Origin: Candidatus Wallbacteria bacterium
Lineage (GTDB): Bacteria; Muiribacteriota; JAQTZZ01
Direction of reading: 5' to 3'
Assembly: GCA_028687545.1 (NCBI GenBank)
Contig: JAQTZZ010000003.1
Span: forward strand, 107,261-171,260
DNA: 64,000 nt
The notes below the pieces were generated by a model. The model saw only the letters and a program-made list of their open reading frames with translations. It did no database searches and had not been told where the DNA came from. Shown piece by piece: positions 34,551 through 42,699 of the stretch; position 1 is the stretch's first letter, and every line of letters starts with the position of its first letter. The position numbers and the translations under genes are program-made.

Positions 34551-36377
34551 TCAGGGGAAAAGACTGGATGTCGAAGTGCTTGAATTTCCTGCCCTGTCAC
34601 TGACCACAACCCGCACCTCGTTGGAGCTCTGAAAAAGCGCGCTGGCCGGAATCCTGACTGCATATCCCGGATATTCTCGAAAATAGGCAGCTGTTTTTTT
34701 GACGTTGTTCAGGTAAATTGTGAAGTCCCTGGCAGGCTGCATAGGATAAATCAATAGATATTCAGCCCCCTGCTTACTCAATATTGATTTTGGAATCAGG
34801 GGAGGGGTGCTGTCAATTTTATAGACAATCCTGTAATTTTTCCCGGCTATCCTGATGTTTTTCGCTTGCTCTCCATCATTACCGTAGAAATCCATTTCCC
34901 TGGAGTAAAATCCGCCGTCCTGCTCAAAACCTTTCCCCTCGATTTCCGCGGTCCCGAGCGACTCATCTGTAATCAACAGATATCTGATGGGCCGCAGTTC
35001 ATCAGGCAGGAAATATACTCTGTCCCCGGTTTTTTTCAGGTAAACTACAGGCAGCTTGATAGGATCCGCTTGCAGGGGTCCTGCTTCCTTTGGAATCGCT
35101 GGTTGGGGCCTGGGCACGGGCTGGATGACAGCAGGTTTCGGCGGTTCCTTTTTTTTGCTTTCTAAAGTCTTGGCGATAATTACGGGCCGATCTGGAACGG
35201 GTTTTCCCACTTCCGTTTGAACAGTCTTTTCTTCTACAAGCTTCAATGGAACCAAGGTTTCGGAGTATGGAATTAATAACTCCTTCTTGACAGGGATTTC
35301 CACAGTTGTTCCTGTCTGGAGTTCGGCAGACTGTGGAATCAATGAACCTGCTGCAGGCCTTTGGGATTCTGATATTTTTAAAGTTACTTCCGCTTCCAGA
35401 GTAGCCACGCAAGGTGAATTGATAATTTCCGCCTTTTTATTGGCACCGGCTTCAGGCCTGCTTCCTCTGGCCGGGGATTGGCAGCCTTCCCTGCTGCCTG
35501 CAAAATAAACCAGTGCCAGAAGGATCAGAAAGAGGGGTACAGCCTGAAAGATACCGTCTGATAATCTGCCTGGCAGCTTGAATTCACGGGAGATCTCAGT
35601 CACCATTTCTCTTGTGATCTTTTTCTTCTCCAGAGTGAAGGCGGTGATCAGAACCTGGTGACAGATCAGATTCACCAGACGCGGCACTCCTCTGGAAACC
35701 GAATAGATCCGGCGTAAGGCAGATCCGGTAAAAACGACTGCAGGGACTTCCTGCTTGCCTGCCACTCTGAGGCGATGGTTGATGTATGGTGCAAGATCTT
35801 CATAAGCGAGAGGTTTAAGATGATACCTCATTCCGATCCGTTGCTTGAGCTGAAACAGCGCGGGCTCTTCCAGCAGTTTGGACAATTCGGGCTGGCCGGT
35901 CAGAATCACTGTCACAAGCTTGGCTTTGTCGGTTTCGAGGTTGGTGAGCATTCTCACTTTTTCCAGAGTAGCGATTGACAGGTTTTGGGCTTCGTCTATC
36001 AGCACAGTCAGGGGCAGGTTTTGTGAGAGACAATCCAGGGCGTGTGTATTGAGCTTGTTGATCAGTTCCAGGGCGTCATCGCTCTTCGCATAGATAATTT
36101 CAAGTTCATCCAGGATCTGCCTCATCAGTTTGAGAAAATCATCCTGCGGGTTGAAGATAAAGGCGTATTCGCCCTTCAATTCCCCGATGATTTTCCGGAT
36201 TAAGGTGGTTTTGCCTGATCCGATCTCGCCTGTTAGCACAATGAATCCCAGATTGGACTCGATTCCGAATTTCAGGCGGTTCAGAGCTTCTTCATGGCGG
36301 CTTGTCAGATAGATGAATTCAGGGTCAGGGGTGACATGGAAAGGAAAACGGGTCAGATTGAAGAATTTCAAATACAT
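34551..36377 (-). CDS. ExeA/GspA-type AAA ATPase with C-terminal envelope region
   Basis: A 608-residue protein. Residues 1-270 are the ExeA/GspA-like ATPase (FNLTRFPFHVTPDPEFIYLT start; Walker A GEIGSGKTT near 52; Walker B LTVLIDEAQNL near 125). One transmembrane helix (FLILLALVYFAG, near 284-296) follows, then a Pro-rich linker and a beta-rich C-terminal domain. ExeA-like ATPases help secretins cross peptidoglycan or serve pilus and exopolysaccharide systems. It overlaps the upstream gene by one base and is the third gene of a reverse-strand operon. Confidence 0.87.
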   Translation of the reverse strand: MYLKFFNLTRFPFHVTPDPEFIYLTSRHEEALNRLKFGIESNLGFIVLTGEIGSGKTTLIRKIIGELKGEYAFIFNPQDDFLKLMRQILDELEIIYAKSDDALELINKLNTHALDCLSQNLPLTVLIDEAQNLSIATLEKVRMLTNLETDKAKLVTVILTGQPELSKLLEEPALFQLKQRIGMRYHLKPLAYEDLAPYINHRLRVAGKQEVPAVVFTGSALRRIYSVSRGVPRLVNLICHQVLITAFTLEKKKITREMVTEISREFKLPGRLSDGIFQAVPLFLILLALVYFAGSREGCQSPARGSRPEAGANKKAEIINSPCVATLEAEVTLKISESQRPAAGSLIPQSAELQTGTTVEIPVKKELLIPYSETLVPLKLVEEKTVQTEVGKPVPDRPVIIAKTLESKKKEPPKPAVIQPVPRPQPAIPKEAGPLQADPIKLPVVYLKKTGDRVYFLPDELRPIRYLLITDESLGTAEIEGKGFEQDGGFYSREMDFYGNDGEQAKNIRIAGKNYRIVYKIDSTPPLIPKSILSKQGAEYLLIYPMQPARDFTIYLNNVKKTAAYFREYPGYAVRIPASALFQSSNEVRVVVSDRAGNSSTSTSSLFP

Positions 36378-36787
36378 CAGCGGATTAAAATCGCCCCCAG
36401 GATTTTTTCGGCGGGGAAGTTGTGGTAAACAAAGAAATCCGCACGATTCACTAAAAACACCAGCCTGCTGCGCTCGTCGTCAATGTTGTCGAAAATGTAA
36501 ATCAAATGCTCTTCTGTTCGTCCTTCCTGACAGTTAATTTCAAACTCGGAAAAAGCTGCGGCATCTTTTGTGATCAATCTGACTTCAAACCGCTCGGAAA
36601 ATGCCCGGGTGAAATGCCCGATGAATCTGCGGTACGCTGTATCCTGCTCCTGATAGAGAATGCTCAGGGAGAAAGGTCGCGGCAATTGAGGCAGAAGCTG
36701 GTCCAGAATCTGGTTGAAACAGGACTTTCTCCGCAACGGAATGCTTTCAGTCTCAGCTTTCCGCAAGGCTTTAGTGATCCTGCTCAC
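36377..36787 (-). CDS. Small protein with autokinase-like N-terminus
   Basis: One hundred thirty-six residues. The first dozen (MSRITKALRKAE) match the start of bacterial polysaccharide tyrosine autokinases and related XrtA/PEP-CTERM-linked proteins. The rest has an alpha/beta Rossmann-like flavour but no Walker motif, so it would be a reduced, inactive relative. It overlaps its neighbours on both sides (four bases upstream, one downstream) and is clearly one operon with the ExeA-like ATPase. It may be a regulatory or adapter subunit. Confidence 0.6.
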   Translation of the reverse strand: MSRITKALRKAETESIPLRRKSCFNQILDQLLPQLPRPFSLSILYQEQDTAYRRFIGHFTRAFSERFEVRLITKDAAAFSEFEINCQEGRTEEHLIYIFDNIDDERSRLVFLVNRADFFVYHNFPAEKILGAILIR

Positions 36788-37302
36788 AAAATTTCCCTTT
36801 CCACGATGCTGATTACCGGAATCTTGCCAGGTGACTCGTCTTCAGCGGCTAATTCCTGCCTTCTCCAGTAATAAATCGCTGCTGCGGCTAGAATGCAGAG
36901 GGATGCGTAAAGTAGAAATGGGGGATGGCTTTCCTGGGATTCGGGAACCGGTCTGACAATCCGGCCGGGAGCATTACCGGCTGGAAGCTTGGGGGCGGCC
37001 GGTATCTGCTGAATCAACTCTTGGGATGGATTCTGAATTTCTATTTTTTCTACTTTTTCAGTCTGATGGATTGGTGTGATAATCGGTTCGAGAGGAGGTT
37101 CTTCGGAATCATTCAGATCCACCTTATTTTGAATAATACTCTCAGTTTTCTGTACTGGCTCGTATTTCTGCTTCACTTCCTCAAGCTTTTCCCGGCTCGA
37201 AAAAACATACAGTTTTCCGTCCGGTGCAGTCCAGCTGTAAATATCAGCAGCAAAAATCAGGCTTCCGCAGAGAAAAACAAGAATCATGACAGAGGGTTTC
37301 AT
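36784..37302 (-). CDS. Secreted/membrane protein with DUF4124-like N-terminus
   Basis: The 172-residue product has a signal sequence (residues 1-18), a short DUF4124-like part (IYSWTAPDGKLYVFSSREKL), a disordered Glu/Pro-rich middle and a transmembrane helix (YASLCILAAAAIYYW) near its end. The start is uncertain: an ATG at 37302 gives a clean signal peptide, but an ATG at 37320 and a TTG at 37350 are in frame. First gene of the operon with the autokinase-like protein and the ExeA-like ATPase. Confidence 0.55.
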   Translation of the reverse strand: MKPSVMILVFLCGSLIFAADIYSWTAPDGKLYVFSSREKLEEVKQKYEPVQKTESIIQNKVDLNDSEEPPLEPIITPIHQTEKVEKIEIQNPSQELIQQIPAAPKLPAGNAPGRIVRPVPESQESHPPFLLYASLCILAAAAIYYWRRQELAAEDESPGKIPVISIVEREIL

Positions 37303-37423
37303 GAGAAAAATATACAGCATCAGAGAGGAATTGTGAATTGAATCATTCAATGATTTTTAAAAAAAATCCTTTTCTGATATCTTATATCGAATAGTATTGA
37401 TATCTTCCAGGGTTAAGATAAAT

Positions 37424-39085
37424 ATGCGATTTCTCCTGATTGTTCTGCTGTTTTTTTCTTACTCTCTACATGCTTCCAGAATTGATGCCCCTCCGCATCC
37501 GGACAGATATAATTACCTTTATCAGAGTAATCTTTATCCCTCTGCCCCTGCCAGAGGGCCGATTTATCACGAACGGGATCGCGCCCCTTACCAGCGACGC
37601 ATCGATGTTACAGGCACTGCTACAATCCTGACAGTGCCGGTGGCTTTTTCAGACAGGGCTCATCCCGGCATCGACATGAACCTGCTCGCCAAATTCAAGG
37701 ATTATTATGAAAAATCTTCCCACGGGAATTTTTCCGTCCAGCTTGTTGTCACCCCGACCGTCTATTCAACACATACTTACAATTACTGGGGTTCCGACAG
37801 CCACGGGATCGACACAGGGGCGGATCATGAGATTTACGAGCTGGCCCGCGAAGCCGTCAGACTCCTCACAGCTTCCGGTTTCGACTTTCAGGCCCATAAC
37901 CTGGATACCAACCATGACAACATAGTTGATCACTTTATGATCATACATGCCGGAAATGCTCAGGAAAATGGAAACTCCGGGGACATCTGGTCTCACAGCT
38001 GGAAGATAATAAACGGTACAGACGACGATTACAGCAGTCTTTCTGATACTCCTGACGGGGAACCTGCCACCGGAGAACTCAAAGTAGTCAACTATTGCAT
38101 TTTTGCCAATTCCTCACCGCTCGGCATCATGGTGCACGAATTCGGACACGATCTCGGCCTGGTCGACTTTTACGACACTACCTATGGTTCATACGGCACC
38201 GGGAACTGGGATGTGATGTCCCTGGGATGCTGGAACGGGGAATCATACAGCGGTGAATCCCCCCCGCTTTTCAGCGCCTATGAGAGATTTTATCTGGGAT
38301 GGATAGCTCCGCTTGACTTGAGCGCGCAGAGCGGGAACTTTACCTTGCCGCAGATGGAGGAAACTGACACAGTCTATAAAATCTCGCTTACAGGCTCGGA
38401 ATATTTCCTGCTGGAAAACAGAGGCAGGACGGGCTACGATGCATATCTTCCCGGAGGAGGAATGCTGATCTGGCATGTGGATGAGCAGGTTTTGGCATCC
38501 AAATGGCTGGATAACAATGTCAATTCAGATTATAATCACAAAGGTGTCGATCTGGAAGAAGCCGACGCTTCCAACAGCCTCGACAGAAAAGCTAATAAAG
38601 GAGATCAGGGCGATCCTTTTCCGGGGACATCCCTGAAAACCTCCTTCACTCCGGACACCGCTCCCTCCAGCAATTCATACTATGCTGGACTGAAATCCGC
38701 AGTCTTCCTGAAAAATATCCACGCCTCAGATGCAGGAATCGGATTCGACAAGGAAAGCAGCTTCGGATTTTTGGCAGGGATTTTTTTCCATCCACTGTCA
38801 GCGAAACTTCTATTCATGAGCATTGCCTCAACTGCTGCCCTGGACAGCCAGGAACTTTCAGTCAATCTTACGGAAGGGCAGTCCCTGAGACAGATCTCAG
38901 CCGTCCATTTAACCGGGAACACCTATTTTGCGACCTGTGAAATAAATAACCCTTCGAACTGTCTGAACCTGGATCTTTCCGGACGCGTTTCAGGCATCCT
39001 TAAAACTGCCAGTCTGCAATTCACCGCAGCAGGTGTGAAGAAGACATTTTTCGCCCCTGCAGCTTCTGGAGCGGGACATGACTAA
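37424..39085 (+). CDS. Secreted M6-family metalloprotease
   Basis: A 553-residue precursor with signal peptide (1-17). The zinc-binding motif HEFGHDLGLVD sits at 238-248, with WDVMSLGCWNG as the Met-turn-like segment downstream, matching the M6 (immune inhibitor A-like) family of secreted metalloproteases. The C-terminal about 150 residues are a beta-rich accessory domain. The start was placed at ATG 37424 because it begins a good signal peptide; a TTG nine codons earlier is the alternative. It overlaps the next lipoprotein gene by eight bases. Confidence 0.87.
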   Translation: MRFLLIVLLFFSYSLHASRIDAPPHPDRYNYLYQSNLYPSAPARGPIYHERDRAPYQRRIDVTGTATILTVPVAFSDRAHPGIDMNLLAKFKDYYEKSSHGNFSVQLVVTPTVYSTHTYNYWGSDSHGIDTGADHEIYELAREAVRLLTASGFDFQAHNLDTNHDNIVDHFMIIHAGNAQENGNSGDIWSHSWKIINGTDDDYSSLSDTPDGEPATGELKVVNYCIFANSSPLGIMVHEFGHDLGLVDFYDTTYGSYGTGNWDVMSLGCWNGESYSGESPPLFSAYERFYLGWIAPLDLSAQSGNFTLPQMEETDTVYKISLTGSEYFLLENRGRTGYDAYLPGGGMLIWHVDEQVLASKWLDNNVNSDYNHKGVDLEEADASNSLDRKANKGDQGDPFPGTSLKTSFTPDTAPSSNSYYAGLKSAVFLKNIHASDAGIGFDKESSFGFLAGIFFHPLSAKLLFMSIASTAALDSQELSVNLTEGQSLRQISAVHLTGNTYFATCEINNPSNCLNLDLSGRVSGILKTASLQFTAAGVKKTFFAPAASGAGHD

Positions 39086-40343
39086 AAGGTTTGCCTATGC
39101 CTTCCTGATTGCGTTTCTGTTCCTGTCGGCCTGCGGAGGTGGAGGAAGCGATGGAGGCGGTGGAACGGTCACGCCTTTGACTTCCATTAACGGCAGTGTA
39201 TACCAGGTGGCGGAAGAATTTGTTGCCAGCCTCCCGGCACCTGCCGGATATTCTCCTGTTTCCGGTACAGCTGCTTTCACCCCGCTCAATGGAAATTTTA
39301 CGAGGACAGTAATGATTTCCGGTTCTTCTTTCAGCTTGCCTCTGTATGAAGATGATTTCACCTTCTCCGGAACAGGGGGTGTGATCACAGGCAATCTCAG
39401 GATCAGTTTCGGGGGCAAGACCGCAGATGGAAGAATCAGCGCTAACCGGAATTTTCCCTCCAATGATTATGAGCTGCGCATCACCACAACCAGTCTGGCC
39501 AGTAACCAGCTGGTAGTTCTTCCCAAACAAGGCAGCACTACAGCAGGCAGCTTCAATCTGAAGCTTTATTATTTCAATGCGATTGGAAATCTGATCGAGT
39601 TCAATTCCGCCGACCTTTTTTTTCAGGAAAACGGGAAATCAGCTACTTATACCCCTGGAGGTGTAACTATTCCTTTCACAGAGAGCGAGTACGCCATGTT
39701 CAGTTCAGGAATGGCCAACCTGATGATCAAAACAACTGATGTTTTCGCGCGGAAAACGCTGGATGTCACTTCCGATCATGCACTGGTGATTATCGAATCC
39801 GGGAACGAGGATTTGGCTCGCGAACGTCTGAACGGCAGCAATGCGATCAGCATATATTCCGCATACCGGATGCTCATTGCGGGGCAGTTCGCCGGCTGTC
39901 TGGCAACACTTTCAGGACTGAATACCGATCCTGCCGAAAGCCGGGAGTCCCAGATTGCTGCCAGCCTTGCGTATTTCGGGGAGAAAAATTGGGCTGCTGC
40001 CTATTCCAGCATCGCTTCCTCAAAAAGCTCTTCCCAGCTGGCTGCAGTGATTTATGCCTCTCTGGCCTCGATCTGCGAAACCACTCCCGCCGGTTTCACC
40101 GGGGCTGCCTCCAATCTTGAATCTCTGCTCCCTCCGGGACTATATTTATCAGATGGATACAGCCTCGGAATTTCCAACACCGACGCCCATACGGTCTGTG
40201 CGATTTGCGATTATTATGCGGGAGACAAGACTTCCGCTGCAAGCCAACTGGCTGAACTGCAGACTCTGCTGAGCCGGATCGGACAGGACAGTTTCAGGCA
40301 TTCGGCAGCCGGCCCGGTTAGCGAAACCGTAAACCAAATCTAG
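39078..40343 (+). CDS. Lipoprotein of unknown function
   Basis: A 421-residue lipoprotein with lipobox LSAC (Cys19) followed by a glycine-rich stretch. Its middle contains helical repeats that look TPR-like (about 250-390). It overlaps the M6 protease gene, suggesting joint expression and possibly a shared function such as anchoring or holding the protease. No family recognised. Confidence 0.75.
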   Translation: MTKRFAYAFLIAFLFLSACGGGGSDGGGGTVTPLTSINGSVYQVAEEFVASLPAPAGYSPVSGTAAFTPLNGNFTRTVMISGSSFSLPLYEDDFTFSGTGGVITGNLRISFGGKTADGRISANRNFPSNDYELRITTTSLASNQLVVLPKQGSTTAGSFNLKLYYFNAIGNLIEFNSADLFFQENGKSATYTPGGVTIPFTESEYAMFSSGMANLMIKTTDVFARKTLDVTSDHALVIIESGNEDLARERLNGSNAISIYSAYRMLIAGQFAGCLATLSGLNTDPAESRESQIAASLAYFGEKNWAAAYSSIASSKSSSQLAAVIYASLASICETTPAGFTGAASNLESLLPPGLYLSDGYSLGISNTDAHTVCAICDYYAGDKTSAASQLAELQTLLSRIGQDSFRHSAAGPVSETVNQI

Positions 40344-40356
40344 TCAAGGAGTGGCA

Positions 40357-41538
40357 ATGCAGCTATCTAGAAAAATTTCGGGACTTTCACCTTCTCAGAC
40401 CCTGGTAATCACTAAGAAAGCCCAGGATCTGAAGAAATCAGGAAAAGACACTGTGATCCTCTGTGCAGGTGAACCGGATTTTCCAACTCCGCTTCCTGTG
40501 GCTGAAGCCGGAATCAAGGCCATCCGTGACGGCAAGACGAAATACACAGCCAACCCGGGGATCATCGAACTCAGGGAAGCCATTGCCGAGAAACTTCTGA
40601 CTGAGAATGGCCTTAAGTATTCTCCGGACGAGATAATAGTCACGAACGGAGCTAAGCAGGCAATTTACAATGGATTCCGCTGTCTGCTCAACTCCGGCGA
40701 TGAAGTCCTGGTTCCTTCTCCATGCTGGGTCAGCTACGTTGAACAGATCAAGCTGGCCCACGGAATCCCCACTCTCGTTTTCGGAGCCTCTGTCAAACCA
40801 CAGGCAGAGGAAATGGCTCGAAAAATCACTTCCAAAACCACCGCCCTGATCATCAATTCTCCCAATAATCCGGTAGGTTATATTTACAACAAGCAGGAAC
40901 TGATCGAGATCGCCCGGCTCTGCCAGGAAAGGGATCTGATCCTGCTTTCGGACGAAATCTATGAAAAAATCATCTTCGATGATAACAAGCATTTTTCGCC
41001 GCCGGCTCTTGTTCCTGAGATCAGGAATCGGACACTGCTGATCAACGGTTTTTCCAAGGCTTTCTCCATGACGGGATGGCGCATCGGCTATGCTGCAGGC
41101 CCCAAGGACATGATCACCCTCCTCAACCGCATCCAGAGTCATCAGACTTCCAATGCCTGCACAATTTCCCAGTATGCAGCGCTGGAAGGGTTGAAAAATC
41201 CCGAAGTGCAACTGGAGGTGCGGAAAATGGTGAAAACCTTCAGCGAGAGAAGGGACTACTTCACCTCAGAACTTGACAAAATCCCTCATCTCAGCTATTA
41301 CAAGCCGGAAGGGGCTTTCTATGTCTTCGTGAAAGTGGACCATTACTACAACCAGGAAATCCGGAATTCCAACGAACTCTGCAACTGGCTTCTGGATGAG
41401 TTCATGTTGGCTGTTGTGCCGGGAGAATCCTTCTTCTCTGAAGAATATATCAGGATCTCCTTTGCGGCTTCCTGGGAAGAACTGGAAAAAGGCCTGGTAC
41501 GACTGAAAAAAGCGCTGGGGAGGCTTTCCCAAAAGTGA
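40357..41538 (+). CDS. PLP-dependent class I/II aminotransferase (aspartate aminotransferase-like)
   Basis: A 393-residue fold-type I PLP enzyme. The internal aldimine lysine is Lys234 in GFSKAFSMTGWR. Other landmarks are AGEPDFPTP near residue 37, TNGAKQAIYNGF near 97 and NSPNNPVGYIY near 167. It most resembles aspartate aminotransferases of the bacterial Ib group, which move an amino group between aspartate and 2-oxoglutarate. ATG 40357 is chosen over GTG 40351 because AAGGAG is then optimally spaced. It overlaps the next gene by four bases. Confidence 0.9.
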   Translation: MQLSRKISGLSPSQTLVITKKAQDLKKSGKDTVILCAGEPDFPTPLPVAEAGIKAIRDGKTKYTANPGIIELREAIAEKLLTENGLKYSPDEIIVTNGAKQAIYNGFRCLLNSGDEVLVPSPCWVSYVEQIKLAHGIPTLVFGASVKPQAEEMARKITSKTTALIINSPNNPVGYIYNKQELIEIARLCQERDLILLSDEIYEKIIFDDNKHFSPPALVPEIRNRTLLINGFSKAFSMTGWRIGYAAGPKDMITLLNRIQSHQTSNACTISQYAALEGLKNPEVQLEVRKMVKTFSERRDYFTSELDKIPHLSYYKPEGAFYVFVKVDHYYNQEIRNSNELCNWLLDEFMLAVVPGESFFSEEYIRISFAASWEELEKGLVRLKKALGRLSQK

Positions 41539-42263
41539 CCCTCAAGTCATACGGACTTTCAGACATCGGGAAAAAGAGGACTAACAATGAAGACTCTTTC
41601 CTTATGCGCGAGCAGCTGTTCTGTGTGGCTGACGGCATGGGAGGGTATTCTTTCGGGGAAAAAGCCTCCAAAATGGCGACTGCACTTTTAGCAAGCCTGT
41701 ACGAGATCAGCGAAACCACATTGACGCAAGGCAATGTGGCGGAAACCTTACTCGACTGGGTGAAAGAGATCAACGGCCAGATCTACCGCGAAAATCAGAA
41801 AGAATCCTCTCACATGGGCACTACGATTGCTTTATCCCTGTTTCTGAATGACAAATTATTTCTGGCCAATGTAGGTGACAGCCGGATTTACCGGATCTCT
41901 CCCAAAATCGGGATCGAACAGATTACTGACGATCATTCACTGGTGGCTGAGCAGGTCCGTCTTGGCTTAATCACTGAAGAAGAAGCCAGGAATCACCCCA
42001 GGAGAAACATCATCACCAGAGCGCTGGGGATCTTCCCTGATGTCAATGTAGATACCTTCACCTGTACCCCTCAAGCAGAAGATTTTTTCCTGCTCTGTTC
42101 GGACGGCCTGTGTTCCTTGGTAAATAATGATAAAATTGCAGAAATCATCTTAATGCCTGAAATTGACTTGAAAGCCAAGGCTAGGGACTTGATCGCAGCC
42201 GCCAATGAAGCCGGCGGCAATGACAATATCACTATCATTTTAATCGAGGTGCAGAATGCTTGA
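41535..42263 (+). CDS. PP2C-family serine/threonine phosphatase
   Basis: A 242-residue metal-dependent protein phosphatase. The PPM motifs are complete: RTNNEDSF near residue 16, FCVADGMGGYSFG near 31, LANVGDSRIYRI near 113, FLLCSDGL near 183 and GGNDNITIILIEV near the end. Stp1-like enzymes reverse Hanks-type kinase phosphorylation, but no kinase lies in the window. GTG start overlapping the aminotransferase stop (GTGA) and end overlapping ndk by eight bases, so aminotransferase, phosphatase and ndk form one operon. Confidence 0.92.
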   Translation: MTLKSYGLSDIGKKRTNNEDSFLMREQLFCVADGMGGYSFGEKASKMATALLASLYEISETTLTQGNVAETLLDWVKEINGQIYRENQKESSHMGTTIALSLFLNDKLFLANVGDSRIYRISPKIGIEQITDDHSLVAEQVRLGLITEEEARNHPRRNIITRALGIFPDVNVDTFTCTPQAEDFFLLCSDGLCSLVNNDKIAEIILMPEIDLKAKARDLIAAANEAGGNDNITIILIEVQNA

Positions 42264-42678
42264 AAAAACTTTGATCCTGCTTAAACCGGATGCCATCAAA
42301 CGCAGACTGATGGGAGATATTCTCAGCCGATTTGAACAGAAAGGCTTGAAAATTGAAGCCATGCGTTTCATGAAACTGGAACGGGAACAGGCTGAAGAGC
42401 ATTATTTCATGCATAAGGACAAGGATTTTTTTATAAACCTGATCCAGTTCATCACCTCAGGTCCTTTACTGGCCATGGTGATCGAGTCCGACAATGCCAT
42501 TGCACTCTGCCGCAAAGTCGTAGGTGCCACAAATCCGATGGAAGCTGAAGCAGGCAGCATACGTGGAGATTTCGCTTTCAATACCACGGAGAACCTTGTA
42601 CATGCTTCCGACTGCCGCGAAGCTGCTGAACGTGAAATCAAGATTTTTTTCAGGAAAAGCGAAGTCTTTAACTATTGA
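42256..42678 (+). CDS. ndk: Nucleoside diphosphate kinase
   Basis: A 140-residue protein with all landmarks: LLKPDAIKRRLMG at the N-terminus, the Kpn loop GATNP at 90-94 and catalytic His116 in NLVHASDC. Ndk balances nucleotide triphosphate pools by phosphate transfer through the histidine. The start overlaps the phosphatase gene by eight bases. Confidence 0.95.
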   Translation: MLEKTLILLKPDAIKRRLMGDILSRFEQKGLKIEAMRFMKLEREQAEEHYFMHKDKDFFINLIQFITSGPLLAMVIESDNAIALCRKVVGATNPMEAEAGSIRGDFAFNTTENLVHASDCREAAEREIKIFFRKSEVFNY

Positions 42679-42699
42679 TTCAACAAAGGGGGAACTTTA

